From Engraulis encrasicolus (Eukaryota; Chordata; Actinopteri; Clupeiformes; Engraulidae): a stretch of DNA of 64,000 bases. Position 1 is the first letter of the stretch, and the number at the start of each line of letters is the position of its first letter. A program made the translations under genes and the position numbers. Below, in pieces: positions 1 through 20,964 of this stretch. The stretch spans positions 16,759,627 to 16,823,626 of the forward strand of contig NC_085862.1 of the NCBI RefSeq assembly GCF_034702125.1, in the 5' to 3' direction. Under the pieces are notes generated by a model. The model was not told where the DNA came from and searched no databases. It saw only the letters and a list, made by a program, of their open reading frames with translations.

Positions 1-891
1 TATCCAGACATGACAGGCAAGAGGGGGAATTCCATGGGGCAGGCAGGGAGGGGAGCGCCAGCGCCAGACGTGCCATTCAGCGTTTGCGGTAAAAGGGATT
101 CAAACTGATGTTGTGACATTCAAATTCCAGCAAATGTCATCAACCTTCATCAGTGCCGAGCGCGCGGCGGCGGTGAGACAGGCGGGGCCCGTCGCCGGGG
201 CCGATCCCGGGGCCAGGGCTATTAGTATGTGGTGTTAACCCCACCAAATACCTGTCATGAGACTCTCTTTTGTTGCGCAGACGAAAACACGCATGTCAAC
301 ATATGACTATGGGAATGTAATGCAACCTTTAGCAGCCCCTGCATGCAATTTACTGCATTTTACACAGTGCATTATGAGTAATGGGAGCGGTCTTGGCAGT
401 GACTCCGTGGACCTCTCAGCACTACAGTATATGTTTCATTAGACACTGCCGTCTGATTTTCGCTGCTTGCACTCGAACATAATACTGCATGCGTAGAAAT
501 CTTTTTGCAAAGCCTCATATTTCTTGGGAATGATCAATCAACAAACAGGACCTTTGATAGCTCCTCTACAGTGCTCCGCAACAGAGGAAAATTAATGGTC
601 TATGAAGACGTGTATTTCAATCCGCAAGAAGCAAGCAAGCTAACGGGGGACTATTGGTACTGGATAGAGAATAAAATGTACTTTCTCTCACACATTTGTG
701 ACTTGCTGAGAAGTTCTTCTTTGGTGGTTTTTCGGGTAATCAGACTTCTGGATTTCTGGATGCTTTTGTGATGCCTGTTGATCTTGTCAAAAACTACTAA
801 ATCTTTCTATGGCTGTCAGCTGGGTAGATGGTCAGGGCTGTATAGACAATGTTGTGTCTCCCATCATACCATGACCTTGGCTATATCTATA

Positions 892-1168
892 AAGGGCAGG
901 TAAGCGGTTAGGACGTCAGACTTGTAGCCCAAAGGTTGCTGGTTCGACTCCCAACCCGCCAGGTTGGTGGGGGGAGTAATTAGCCAGTGCTCTCCCCCAT
1001 GACTGAGGCACACTGAGCATGGTACCGTCCCACCGCACTGCTCCATTGGGGGCTGCCATCTTACATGGGTGAGGCATAAATGCAATTTCGTCGTGCGCTG
1101 TGGAGTGCTGTGTAACAATGACAATGGAAGTTGGAGTTTCCCAGGTGGGGTTTCAGTTCACTTTCACT
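892..1168 (+). mobile_element. tRNA-derived SINE, copy 1
   Basis: The head is tRNA-like, with the B-box GGTTCGACTCC preceded by a diverged A-box region. The body, including CACCGCACTGCTCC and AATGCAATTTCGT, is shared with copies at 41.7 kb and 60.6 kb. This copy is shorter and more diverged. Confidence 0.8.
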
Positions 1169-1169
1169 A

Positions 1170-2284
1170 AAGGACAGAGGTGGATAAACTGAAGTAAAAA
1201 CGGCTGCCATGTGTTTCTTCTACCTTCTACCAACAAAGGGGATAGAACTACTTAGGAACAGTTAAATGAGCGGACTGGCTGGAAACAAACACTATTATTA
1301 TGTTGCGGCAGGATGTTTACTTTCTGGACTTGGAGTCGGGTTATCCTCTGAGTTCTGTAGCATGGCCAGGTATTTCCCCGTTGCTGCAGTTCCATATTTT
1401 GTTAATGTTTGTTGTTAAAATACCTCAACATAAAATGCCTTGACATTAATTCTCCAGCATAGATCCTGGGACATAGGCCTATTTGAAATGTACAATTATC
1501 CCCAATATATGACATCAGTATTCTGTGTCTCCTTTGGTAAGCGTCTCTATTACTGTGTTTTCATGTCTGTTGTTCGGCAGGGGGAACTAGGTTTCCATTA
1601 TCCATTTGAACAATAGGCTGGTCCCCTTTGGCAAAACTAGCCATGCTATGAGTTGGAGTTTTGGCTGAACGGTCTCAGCTTGGAGCTCCACGGAGGAAGT
1701 GTGAGCTGAAGTTGCAGTTTGCCGTGATTTTTTCTCTTTTTTAGCTCATTACTGCATTTCGACGGCAAAAAATAATACAATGATACATGTGTATGAAGGC
1801 CTTTTTGGATGACTAACCACAATCCTCCAAACCGGAGGCACGGCATGGGAATAGGAGAACATCATCCGCGAGGAACAAAACCATAATGATTAGGGCTTTA
1901 TACCAGAAACTTCTGGTATACCCGAGACGGGAACAAGGATACACTATATATTTCTATTCTTCTGCAAAGAGTTAAGGAATGTTGTTCATTGTCACGTGAC
2001 ATGCCCCCCCCCACAGACTCATACATTACCCCCATCCACCCCAGCATCTCTCACCCCCCCCACCACCACCCCCACCCCCTTCCTGCAAGAACATGTTGAG
2101 CCCAGATGTGGCAGCAGTGCAGGCACATCAAAGCACCTCCCTTCAGTCCCACTCCTATTGCAGCGCCAACTGTAAATGTCCGGGACACGCAGAGCGGAAA
2201 ATATGAAACCTTTCCAGTGCTCCTAAACGCCACGCTTTTACTCCAATCCCCCCTTATTTTCAGAAAAGCGACCGAGCGAGAGAG
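1170..2284. other. Non-coding, no feature seen
   Basis: Mixed-composition DNA with a C-rich patch at 2005-2090. No splice-bounded coding segment or known repeat was recognised on either strand. The first 880 bases of the window are likewise unassigned. Confidence 0.5.
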
Positions 2285-2291
2285 AGTGAGA

Positions 2292-2343
<52 letters not shown>
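2285..2343 (+). repeat. (GA)n microsatellite
   Basis: About 25-30 GA units, with GAGAGTGAGA variants at the left edge. Confidence 0.97.
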
Positions 2344-2346
<3 letters not shown>

Positions 2347-3422
2347 TGTGAGGCTACTTGCGTCTTTCCCACTCTCCTTTTTGTTTATGTACAGTTGGCT
2401 GAGGGTGGTGAAACGCGTAACTCTTAAGAAGTGTGAATATTGATGGAGAGGTATGACAGTTGTCAAAGCAAAGCATTTTTTTGAGACAGTGTCTGACTTG
2501 CCTAAACCTCTCAACCTCTGCAGATGTGTCTAAGTGTAAGCATTTAGTACTACACTCACCACCGGACCTCAGTAAATGAATGCATATTCAAGGAGAGGAA
2601 AGTTGTTATTAATCGTCTGTTGTCGTGTTTACTTATGGTGTATTGCTATACTGTATAATATTTACATTCGAAGTTGTATAACAAGTCATTTAAAGCTTCG
2701 TTCATCTGTGTATTGTACCGTAGAGTGGGGCACACCAGTAAAAACCTTCACTTTACAGGTCAGTATACCGTAGGCTACTGGTACTTTAACACACAGTACA
2801 CACTGTATGGCCTCACTTACAAGACTACATCAAACAAAACTGCTCAACCACGGTCTCCCACTCTCACAAATGAAAGTGTAATTACTTTTGGAAAAGACTT
2901 ACTGACAAACACAGATGTAAAAAAAAACCCTTTTAAGTCAGGTATAAAACATGGGTGTGCAAAAGGGTAAGTATCATGGAGCTGTTTATCAATTATGAAA
3001 AGACTAAAGGTGTAAGAAATGAAATAGCCAGGAGTGGCAAAAGTGCTGTGTAATTAACGTCATTCAGAATAAATAACGCTGCTTTGACGTTGAAATGAAT
3101 GAATTAAATCATCACGACTTTTAGCGGGAACTTAAAAAGCAGTTTTGTGTAAAAACAAGCGTTTGAATGATGGAAATTTTAGTTTTAACCAACATGTTGG
3201 CTTGTCTCGTGCCTCATTGGCAAATTGCCTTGACACATTTTTTTGCTAGCGCACAGTTATTTTGAATGCTTTCAGGCTTGCAAGACTTGGCAGAAACAGA
3301 TGACTTTTGTCTTGACATTTCCATAATGTATTCAGTGAGAAAAACATTATTATCATATTTTCATGGTGAGAAAGCCTCCTTTCATTATCCCCTTCAGATG
3401 GTTCCCATCAGCCCTTCTGTAT

Positions 3423-3472
3423 CTGTGTGTGTGTGTTGTGTGTGTGCATGTGCGTGTGTGTGTGTGTGTGTG

Positions 3473-3533
<61 letters not shown>

Positions 3534-3541
3534 AGAGAGAG
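3423..3541 (+). repeat. (TG)n then (GA)n compound microsatellite
   Basis: A TG run to about 3471 followed at once by about 25 GA units, then a short broken GA run. A C/T- and CA-rich repeat block follows at about 3630-3840. Confidence 0.95.
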
Positions 3542-4299
3542 AGTTTCCACTACATCTCAACTTCACATGTGATTAAGTGCTAAGGTTAATGGGTTGAATT
3601 CATATTCAGCCTAGAGGCAGATAGACACAAACTCTCTCTCCCTCTCTCTCTCACACACACACACGCATGGACACTCACAAACACGGACACGCACACACAC
3701 ACACTCCGATTCATTTCCATCCACTCAACATTATCTCTCTCTCTCTCCTCTCTCTCTTTCTTTTCTTTTAACTGAAAAAATCCAGTTCAGTGCTCACGTT
3801 TATGCTCTCTCTCTGTCTCTCTCTCTCTCTCTCCCTCCCGACCTAACGTCTCGTCTCAACCTCCCTGACCCATCCCCTCTCTGTATCAACACACTCAGCG
3901 GTTGCCTTAATTGCCTGCCGCTACGCATTAATAAATGACTCGTCCCTGAGTCCCATCTCACTCCCCTAGGCAGAGCGTCCGCGCCCCCACTCCCCCTGCC
4001 CCTTACACCCTGTTTATCTTTCATACCCCCAACCCCAAACGACCCCCCCATCACCATCACCACCAACACCACCACCATAACATATCCTCCCTCCCAGCGC
4101 CGCTCATCAATTAGTCCCCGAGCGCTTTAGTGCGGCTGGGGTCGGGGGGTCGCGGGGGTTAATATAAGAATGAGCCCAATTTTCAACAAGTGGGGCCCCC
4201 GCCGGGAGGTTGGGGGTGGAGGTTGGGGGCGGGGGTGCAGGAATGCAGCGCGGACGACCACATCAGTGGGGGACGCTCTCGGGTCATCAGCCGGGGCCG

Positions 4300-5250
4300 G
4301 ATGGAGAGGAGAGGAGAGGAGAGGAGGGGAGAGGAGAGGAGAGGAGAGGAGAGGAGAGGAGGGGAGGGGAGAGGAGGAAAGAAGAGAGGAAAAGAAGGGA
4401 GAAAAGAGTAGAGTAGAGGAGAGGAGAGGAGAGGAGAGGAGGAAAGAAGAGAGGAGGGGAGAGGAGAGGAGAGGAGAGGAGAGGAGAGGAGGGGAGAGGA
4501 GGAAAGAAGAGAGGAGGGGAGAGGAGAGGAGAGGAGAGGAGAGGAGAGGAGGGGAGGGGAGAGGAGGAAAGAAGAGAGGAAAAGAAGGGAGAAAAGAGTA
4601 GAGGAGGGGAGATTAGAGGAAAGGAGAGCAGAGGAGAGGAGAGGAAAGGAGGAGGGAGGAAGATAAGAAAGGAGAGGAAAGAAGAAGGGAAAAGAAGAGA
4701 GGAGAGGAAATGCTTTTTCACCTCCTAGAGGAGAGCAGGGTAGAGGACAGCGGAGCATTAGAGAGAAGACGAGGGGGAAAGGAAGAGAGGAGAAGAGAGG
4801 ATAGGAGAGGAGAGGAGTGAGAGAAGAGGAAAGGCAGAGAGCAAGAGGAGAGAATAAAAGAGAAGAAGAGAAAAAGAAGGGGAAAAAGAAGAAGAGGGAG
4901 AGAGAGAAAATGAGGAGAGGAGAGAAGATGAGAGAAGAATGAAAAGGAAAGGAAAGGAAAGGAAAGTAAAGGAAAGGAAAGGAGAAGAAAAAAGAAGGGA
5001 GGACCAGAGATTAGAACAGAGGAGAGAAGATGAGATGAGAAGAGGGGAGAGAAGAGGGGATTGGAGAGGAGTTGAGAGGAAAATAATGGAGAAAATTCAG
5101 AGGAGTGGAGAGGAGAGGAGAAGAGGAGGAGAGGAGGAGAGGAGGGTAGGCCAGGAGAGGAAAAGTATAAAAAGGAAAGAAAATAAAAGGAAGAAAATAG
5201 GAGAGGACTGCAGAGGGGAGGAGAGGGGAAGACAAAAGAGATGAGGGAAG
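4300..5250 (+). repeat. Polypurine tract of about 950 bases, mostly (GAGGA)n and GAAAG variants
   Basis: Almost every base on + is G or A. The core unit is AGGAG; blocks of ~60-125 bases (around GGAAAGAAGAGAGG) recur at about 4376, 4441, 4500 and 4565. Long open frames here are by-products of the repeat. Confidence 0.95.
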
Positions 5251-5394
5251 GAGAGGAGCAACTTCTTCGCTTGCCCATTAGCCAGTCCGTGTGTTTGTTT
5301 GTTGGTCGGTGTGACTATTCAGATGAGCAACTGCAGGGCCGTTTGGCGTTATGTGTTATTTGCTTGTTGGATATGAGGGTGGTAGAGCAGAGTG

Positions 5395-5625
5395 TTGGGG
5401 TCTACTGGACTGGGAGGAGGGGGGATGTTGGGGAGAGGGTCTGGTTCTGTTGGACATGTGGGGGGGCGGTGGAAAGAGGGTCAGGGTCTATTGGACATTG
5501 GAGGGTGGGTGTTGGGGAGAGGGTCTGGTTCTGTTGGACGTGGGGGGGGGGGGGTCTCTGGGTGTGTTGGACATGGGGGGTGGTGGGGAGAGGGTCGGGC
5601 TCTATTTTCACTCTGAAGAGTGTGG
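5395..5625 (+). repeat. Imperfect minisatellite, G/T-rich
   Basis: A unit around GGGGAGAGGGTCTGGTTCTG-TTGGACAT recurs four times, at about 5395, 5455, 5512 and 5570, with variable G-runs. Confidence 0.7.
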
Positions 5626-5740
5626 AAGTGTTTAAGAGGACATAAATCACACAGCTCATGGGGCAGTTCCTTACTCAGATGATGCCCGTATCAAAGGCTG
5701 ACTGCATGGTCATCTCAACACTCCCCCAGCGCAACCATAC

Positions 5741-5781
5741 TAACACACACAGGCACGTATGCACGCACACATACACAAACA

Positions 5782-5817
<36 letters not shown>

Positions 5818-5960
5818 GGCACACACACAGGCACACGCACACACACACACACACATGCATAAGATATGCACGCTCACACACACACACACATGCATGCACA
5901 CACACACACACACATGCATGCACGCACACACAGACACACACACACACACACACACACATG
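5741..5960 (+). repeat. (CA)n/(ACGC)n compound microsatellite
   Basis: A mix of CACA, GCAC and ATGCATGC runs over about 220 bases. Simple-sequence DNA; its open frames are not genes. Confidence 0.95.
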
Positions 5961-6121
5961 AATATCAGGGCAGGAGTTTAACTGATGCAATATCTGCTCA
6001 AACATTACAACACCATTTGAATATGTCGCTCACAATCATTATGAAAATATGTTAAGTGTGACATTAGTACTACAAATGACGACGATAAATGCAGGTTCTA
6101 CTTATACTTTGATGACTTTCC

Positions 6122-6124
<3 letters not shown>

Positions 6125-6209
<85 letters not shown>
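6125..6209 (+). repeat. (CA)n microsatellite
   Basis: About 42 uninterrupted CA dinucleotides. Confidence 0.98.
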
Positions 6210-6210
<1 letters not shown>

Positions 6211-6214
6211 TATA

Positions 6215-7349
6215 GTTGATATTTTAAAGTGATAAAACATATTTAGAATTTTAATATTTGACTTTGGTCTGACTCTTACATTCCCTGCTTGACTTAATGA
6301 GACGCTTTCAACGTTTTTTCCTTTAAGGCTTTTTCATAAAGTCATCAGAGCGGAACCCAGTGACCACATTTTACAAGACAGTTTAAACAAATTACAGCAA
6401 TGTGATAGCATTTAATTTGAAGTTTGTATCTGTCATTACCGTATACTCGCCTGGTGTTTTACCACATAAACATTAAACATACTCAACAAGTGAGAAAAAA
6501 AGAGAGCTTTGCTGTACGCAGCACGTTACACATATTGAGAGCCACACACAACCGATGTACAGAAAGCTACTCTTCTGTTAAATATTCCGTAAAAGCTTAT
6601 TACATCGCTTGGCATGTGTGGTCAAGGTTTTTTAATTTTTATTTTAGTTTTCAGGGGGAAGTAATTAAAACTGCTTTCAGATTTAATTTTGCATGCAAAT
6701 GTCAAAAAACACATCATTATCACAAGGAAATAATTAATTTTCTTCACAAACTGAGCTTGAAACTACGTTACCTTGTTGACTAACAGTGATGCAGTAATAT
6801 AACTGTTAATAAAGAATAAGAACTGCACTGAGGATATGATCAACTTAAACACAAGATATGCATGAATTACATGGGTGACTGACACGGCACATTTGTTGAA
6901 TACATGATTAAGTGCATGCCTGTGCAATTGGCACACATGGGATAGGCCTAAAACAAACTAATTAAGTTGTTTTTACGCAGTGTTGGAGCATGTGTTGAAG
7001 CGTCTGCTGGGACACCACCCACCATGCCAAACAATGCTCTAATGAAAGCCACACAAACTCTGGACGCAAGTCAATTAAGGAATTACATTTTTTTTAACCA
7101 TAATTCAAACACATTGCAGCGGTTGCAGCTTTATGTAAATCCTTCCTCTATTTTGCAAACAAAATAATTTAATTAATGTACTCTGATGTAGGCACTGTTC
7201 ATGACCTACCAAGACAGCTAGTTTGTGATGGCCCAGTTCCATCCATGCAGCCTTCTCACTAATGTGCAGATCATCTGTCCACTAGGCATTACTTATACAG
7301 AGGGGCTACTTTTAAGCAGATAAAACACATAGTATGCGGGCCTATTTTT

Positions 7350-7381
<32 letters not shown>

Positions 7382-9300
7382 TCTCCAGAATTCTAAACAA
7401 AGTAGTTGCATTTGAAAGCAAAATAATATGCCCTCTCCCATTAACACACGCAATCACGCACGCACACACACTTGTAAAATATGGAGGTTGGAAAGACACA
7501 GTCCTGTCAAACATGAGATTGACAGTAGCCCAATAATTAATCACGAAGCTTAATTCTACAAATTACCACACACAAATATAGGCTACTGGTTAACGAAATG
7601 ATTTGTAAGGGTTGCTGTCCACCGCCAAACTGATCATTTCCTAATCGTGTTGACGTACAACGCTGCCACGATGCGCAAACGCGCACAAAGGGCCACTTCT
7701 CGCGCATTTTTAAAAATGTCATTATGCAGCCTTCCGTGCAGCCTATTTAAAATCATAAGCCTACATATTATTCCTGTACAGGGCAGGATCTCTGTGATAT
7801 GAGGTCGACGGGTGAAGTCATAAAGGTAGCGGCACCCTCCAAGTGTCAAATTAACACCTATGACAGATGCCTATACTGACAGATAATTCTTATTTTAAAC
7901 AGGCCATATAGCTGCTTTGATAAAATCTGTCAAACAGCTTAAAGTGTCTTCACAGTGGGTTGAGAATTTCTGGGAAAGGGAAAGTAGCCTATGCTGGCTA
8001 TGTGTCCATGCATTTCACGCAATATTTCACAAACAGACTTTCTGCATCTAAAAAACGCAATTCGCATAGGCCTATTATTCGATGTGTAGGCCGGGGACGT
8101 GCAAAAATTGTCGGCGAACAATTGAAAGACAAAATAATGCATGTGGTGAATTATTACATATTTCTATTTGCCCGATATGAAAGGAAAATAAATATGGCTA
8201 CACGAACGAATAAGTAGGCTACATTAAATTGTAAATGTAGCACGCACGGTAATATTATTTTCAGAGAGGTATATGGTCTAGCCTATGCACCTTTTGAAGC
8301 CAACAGCTGGAGCAATGCAATGGTCTCGAATTTCGAGTCAGCGGATTTTAGTCATAAGCATGCCTAGTGAAGTTTCTGCTTTCTACCACATGGCGACATT
8401 AATTCTGGACAAGATTTATATTCTCGCAAAACACGGCCAGAACATAAGAGGGAGGTAATGACCAAAAGTCAACCAAATCCGACCTTAATTAAAAAATACG
8501 GGGAGGATGGGAGAGGGTCGCCACATCTGGATTCAATTTGCGGCGCTTTGATGACATCAATGGCTTCTTTTCCTAGATTGAAATGGGGGTGTTGCTCCGA
8601 CCGTCGGACCCTAGTGAGAAATTTCCTGTCAGACTACAACTAGTGAAATCACTGCATTGCACTGCCTCACTCAATGGCTCAGCTCCCGGTTCTAAATAAA
8701 GAAAAAAAATGTGAAAACAAACAGAAGCGTCAACGTAGTCTAATTCACCTAGAATGGTTGCCTTTGTTTTACTATTTGGAGGTTGAACTTCACACCTCAC
8801 ATGATGTTCCGTGTGATGATTGCAGTCTGATACTACTGATCGAAGTCTTTGATAAACTACTTAACCTTTCTGTCTGTTTACAATACACTGCTAAGTCGAC
8901 ACCACATGCTTTGCTGATGAATGACTTGTGTAGATGAAAAAACGGTGTTTTATTAGCGCGTGCGTGAGGGTGGGATTGTGTGGGCATGAAACGAGGCGCC
9001 TGTAAAGAGAAGAGAGGAGCTCAAAAGCTCACGCGCGTAATGAGAGTTTCATGCGTCGCGATTACTTTCCCAGGGGACCTAATAGCTCGCGCGTGTGTTC
9101 GACAGCACAGGCGCGAGGGGAGCCTAGAGGGTTCGGCCTCTCCTGCTACACGCGCCTCTCCCGGACTTCATCACTTCCGCAGCCGAACATCTCATCTCCC
9201 TCTCGAGCACTCGCAATGAAAACACGAGAGCATTCAGCAACTGCCAGCTCGTAAGGGCGAGGCTCGAACAAACCTAGAACTGTTTTCAAGGTTTGCAGTT
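6215..9300. other. prrx1 upstream region, non-coding
   Basis: A/T-rich DNA with a short (CA)n at 7353-7380, changing to CpG-containing sequence from about 8.95 kb towards the prrx1 start. Several copies of TAGGCCTA occur. I see no exon. It probably contains promoter-proximal regulatory DNA. Confidence 0.4.
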
Positions 9301-9311
9301 CGCTCTTGCAT

Positions 9312-9319
9312 TATTTAAA
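9312..9319 (+). promoter_or_regulatory. Possible TATA-like box of prrx1
   Basis: TATTTAAA lies 273 bases upstream of the prrx1 ATG, in sequence that turns GC-richer and CpG-containing from about 8.95 kb. Position and motif would suit a core promoter, but A/T-rich octamers are common here and no transcription start can be read from sequence. Confidence 0.25.
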
Positions 9320-9591
9320 ACCAAATCAAGGAAAGTATCTTGGGCAATGCCAGGACTCAAGCCGATCGAAGCATCAGAATAAGCAATTTTAAAAAGTCAT
9401 CGGGGGTGATTTGCTGCTGACATCTCCTCCAAACCGGACTAAGGATGCTGGACTCCTGAGGACTGCGACACGGAAGCTACTTACGGATTCGTTTTCTTGT
9501 CCTCTACAGAAAAGGATTTTTGCTGAAGCCCGAACCGGTTGGATCAAGTAGGCGATTATATAATATCATTCCTATCTGTTTGGTGTGCGTC

Positions 9592-16992
<7,401 letters not shown>

Positions 16993-17091
16993 CTGGAGGA
17001 CACCACCGTGCCTTAGCCCCCCTGGCCCCTGCTCCCTCCAACCAAATACTCTCTTCTCCTCTCCTCTCCACCCAGATCCCTCCTCAACACA

Positions 17092-17208
<117 letters not shown>

Positions 17209-18174
17209 CACACACACACACACTTCCAACTGGGAGCATCTGGTTTCAGTTAGCCAACTGAGACTTGCAGTCCTTCGGGGCTCCCCAACAAGCATTCCAT
17301 CTCAAGGCTTTGCTGAGCCAAGAAGACACTATAACAAGGGGCGCACCCAGAACCTGATAGAACAACGCTGCACCCATGAACAAAACTCAAAGCTGCACCC
17401 ATGAACAAACCGAACCACCATTCACTCAGGCCCACGAGAACCAACGTTGCCTTACATCGTGACAGCAGCCTTTCTGACTGGAAGGAAAAGAAAATCTCTA
17501 CGCTCTTTACAGAAAAAAAACAACTTGCACTCTCTTGGAGCTCCTCAGTCAAAGTCAACAGCACCACAGCATTGGGAAAAACTCTGCACAGTGAGGAAGC
17601 AGAGTGCAGAGCCTGCTCTGTAACGCAATACGAAACGGAACATCCCGTTCACATCCGTCTGTATCCTGACACCTAGAGTGCCTTAGCAGTCTACTTTCTC
17701 ACTGTGTTACTTTAAAGGCCATAACAGTCAAAAAAGAGGAAAGAAACAGCTAAAAACATGTGTGCGCTTTATCTCATCACAAGTGCCTCACCTGACGTAT
17801 ATATACGCTCCTCGGTAGACTATAGGATGCCTGTGGACTTCTGGGCATCAGTAGCATAAGGACTCTCCTGGTGAAAGGAGGCCCACGACGGATACCCCCA
17901 CCACACAGGTCTTTGGTGTTTAGCATGGGACGGACTGAGGGTTAACACAAACCCAGGACTTGGTTAAAAGTGTCTGGAACCCATGAGGACTTGGCTAAGA
18001 AGTGCCTCAAAGTGGAAAACTGGACTCTGCTCCTTTTTTATCATTCGTTTCAATAATTGGAGCCGAACATTTTTTGTTATTGTCGTTGTTTGTTTTGTTT
18101 TGTCTTTTTGATCTAAAGTCATATTACCTTTTGTATATTATCTGAGTATATCGAAATGTGTAATATTCCTTTGC

Positions 18175-18180
18175 AATAAA
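18175..18180 (+). terminator. prrx1: Polyadenylation signal of prrx1
   Basis: AATAAA in an A/T-rich stretch, about 1.2 kb after the prrx1 stop and followed within about 20 bases by an A-run. It is the only canonical signal I noticed soon after exon 4. Confidence 0.6.
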
Positions 18181-18710
18181 AGGATGTGGATTACGGAAAA
18201 AAAAAGACACCGCTTGGCTTGAAAAGCTTACTAGTGCTGTTGTGTACACTTCCATATTATCCTTCACCATTGTAGGCAACAGGGGTGACAAATTTATGTC
18301 TCATGAGACCATAAGATTTGGTAAACAGTAATACAGCTATAATACAGCTACAACCACATGCACTTAAAAAGACATTTCAGAATAAATATAGGCGTAGTAG
18401 TGTTCGGTCACTCGGAACTGGCCGTCTTTTATTACCTGTACTGTAAGTATGAGTGACAGTAACCGCTAACAAGTCAAAGCCATAATTGCAGGGGCACTGT
18501 GGCAGACACCCCAGACACACTCTGCATCATGTCACATCATGTCAGGTTTGATAGGGTACCTTTTAGCAGGAAAAAGAGACAGAAAAGTAAATATACAGCG
18601 CAAAGACGGCAACAACAGTGGGCTGGCCAGTAGCAGCCTTGCCAAGGAAACAAATAGCAGCAGAATGCAATGCTGTAGGGCTGTGGTTGTGGTGGAAGCA
18701 TGTGTGTGTT

Positions 18711-18712
<2 letters not shown>

Positions 18713-18767
<55 letters not shown>

Positions 18768-18774
18768 GAGAGAG
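18713..18774 (+). repeat. (GA)n microsatellite
   Basis: About 30 GA units with one GCGA interruption, just downstream of the prrx1 transcript end. Confidence 0.97.
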
Positions 18775-19785
18775 TGTGCATGTTATTCTCTGCTGATGGA
18801 CTCCACTGCTCTGCTGGAGGCTGCCTAACTCCCTCCCCCAGGTTATTGGAAAGCTCTGAGGTGTTCATTTCTACCCTCCTCTGCGCGGCGCCTCCTTTTA
18901 AAAAATCAACATGCGTCTTGGACCCCACGTCCACACCGTCCTCCCCCCTTCCTCCTTTCCCCCATTCCCCAGGTCCCAAAGTGGCCTTCATGTCCACCAA
19001 TATTCGTCCTCCTCCCCTCTCCCTCTCCCTCTCCTCCCAACTCCGTCCTCCACCTCCTCCTGCTCCCCCCAGGTCCCTAAGTGGCCTCCAGCCGCCTTCC
19101 TGAATAGCTGATGTGGCGGCGTACATCCCAGACGGCCTCCTTTGGTCATCTGATTGGCTGTGACCTGGCGTGACCCCTCAGAGCTGAAAGGTCACACGTG
19201 GCATGTGGAGGAGGCAGCGGAGGAGGAGGAGGAGGAGGAGGAGGAGGCGGAGGTTATATGCTCACTTCAGTCACGGCTGCGCCTCTTAACGCCCTTTTTG
19301 TAGCAACTTGTGTCGGGGGTGAATATTTCCACTGTCGAGTTTCAGTAGCGTGGTCGGAGTATAGACACGGTGCTTCGCTGGCTTCTTGGAGCCGCTCTTA
19401 GAGGATGTTTTCTGCCAAGGTTCAGCTGTTTCTTATGGCTTAGCACCGCGGGTCAGCATGAGGGTCACGGGCAAGCTAGCTTAAGAAAATAAAGCAGCAC
19501 GGCAAATGGAGAGAGCGAAAGTCTTCATGGTTGCAGAGTATGGGGGGTTATGGTTGTGGGGTGTCGTTTTTGGGGGTGGAGGGGGGGTACACATGAGAGG
19601 AAACGCTGACGTTTTCTTTAATGAGCCTCATTTGAGACATTTTTTTCCCTTCCTTTCCTTTCCTGCATTTGAAACTCAACCTCCCACATTAAAATTCCAG
19701 TTGTGTTTTCCAACAGCAGCGTCCTTTCATGTGGCCTCGCCCCACGGGGCCCTGACCCGACTCCGGCTCACGCGCCCAGAGCAGC

Positions 19786-20225
19786 ACAGCACAACACAAG
19801 AAGAGCACAGCACAGCACAGCACAGCACAGACTAGTAGAGCACATCACAGCACAGCACAGCACAGACTAGAAGAGCACATCACAGCATAGCATAACACAG
19901 CACAGCACAGAATAGAAGAGCACATCACATCACATCACAGACTAGTAGAACACATCACAACATACCATAACACAGTAAAGCACAGCAGCACAGCAGAGCA
20001 GACCAGAAGAGCACAGCACATCACATCACATCACATCACAGACTAGTAGAGCGTAGCACAGAACAGAACAGCCTAGCACAGAACAGCACAACACAGCACA
20101 GACTAGCAAAGCACAGCACAATAGAGGCTAGCAGAGTCTACAGGGCAGCACAGCAGAGCACAGCAGAGCACAGTGTAGCACAGCAGAACACAGCACAGTA
20201 TGGGCCAGCGCAGCACAGCACATCA
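19786..20225 (+). repeat. Pentanucleotide satellite (CACAG)n, diverged, about 440 bases
   Basis: CACAG words repeat through the block, interrupted by GACTAGTAGAG and ACATCACATC variants. A higher-order unit of about 60 bases ending GACTAG-(T/A)AGAGCACA is visible several times. Confidence 0.9.
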
Positions 20226-20273
20226 CAACGGCCCAATGGCCACGCTATATGGCCTACAAGCCCCATGAGTCAG

Positions 20274-20275
<2 letters not shown>

Positions 20276-20314
<39 letters not shown>
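20276..20314 (+). repeat. (GA)n microsatellite
   Basis: About 19 GA units, leading into a longer purine-rich stretch to about 20.6 kb. Confidence 0.95.
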
Positions 20315-20318
<4 letters not shown>

Positions 20319-20899
20319 AAGAAAGGGGGTGGAAAGAGGGATGGAGAAAAGCAACATGGGCAAGGAAGGAGACAGAAAGAGACAGAGAGTTGGACACAGA
20401 GAAAGGGGGTAAAGGGAATGACTATGTTTATGTATGTGTGGGTGCATGAGAAAATTAACAGGAAGGGAGGGAGAGAGAGGCAGAAAGAGGGAGGAACAGA
20501 GAAATGGGGGGAGAGATACGTAGATATAATACGATATATACAAACGTTTGTATATGGCGAGAGAAAGATGGAGGGCGAAAGAAACAAAGAGAGAGAAGCC
20601 ATGCAAGGAGCTGGAGCTGGAGCTGGAGGCTCTTGGCTCTTGGTTTGTGGAGGCCATTTTCACCCCTCAATAAGCGCTGCCTGCCGCCACCCCACACACC
20701 CCCACCCCACCCCCTCCTGGAGTCAGCTCAGCTCCAATGGCACAAACATGTCACCAGCTGACGGCCGGCTGTCTGTCAGCCAGGCGATCCGTCACAGCAC
20801 CCAGCGCCACCCGGAAGTGACGAATTCGTCATCGCCAATTAGGTGACAAGGACGGGTGACAGCACACTTGGAGGAGGTTTGTGTAGCTTTGCTCTGGTT

Positions 20900-20921
20900 T
20901 TATATATATATATATATATAT

Positions 20922-20955
<34 letters not shown>

Positions 20956-20964
20956 ACGCGCGCA
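20900..20964 (+). repeat. (TA)n(TG)n(CG) compound microsatellite
   Basis: About 11 TA units, then about 15 TG units, then GCGCACGCGCGC. Confidence 0.95.

Noticed and set aside
505..771. 88-codon plus-strand open frame
   Set aside because: No recognisable domain, splice context or neighbours; consistent with chance.
4183..5278. Long open frames on both strands (Ser/Leu/Pro-rich or Glu/Arg-rich)
   Set aside because: They are translations of the (GAGGA)n tract; a stop-free repeat reads open in several frames.
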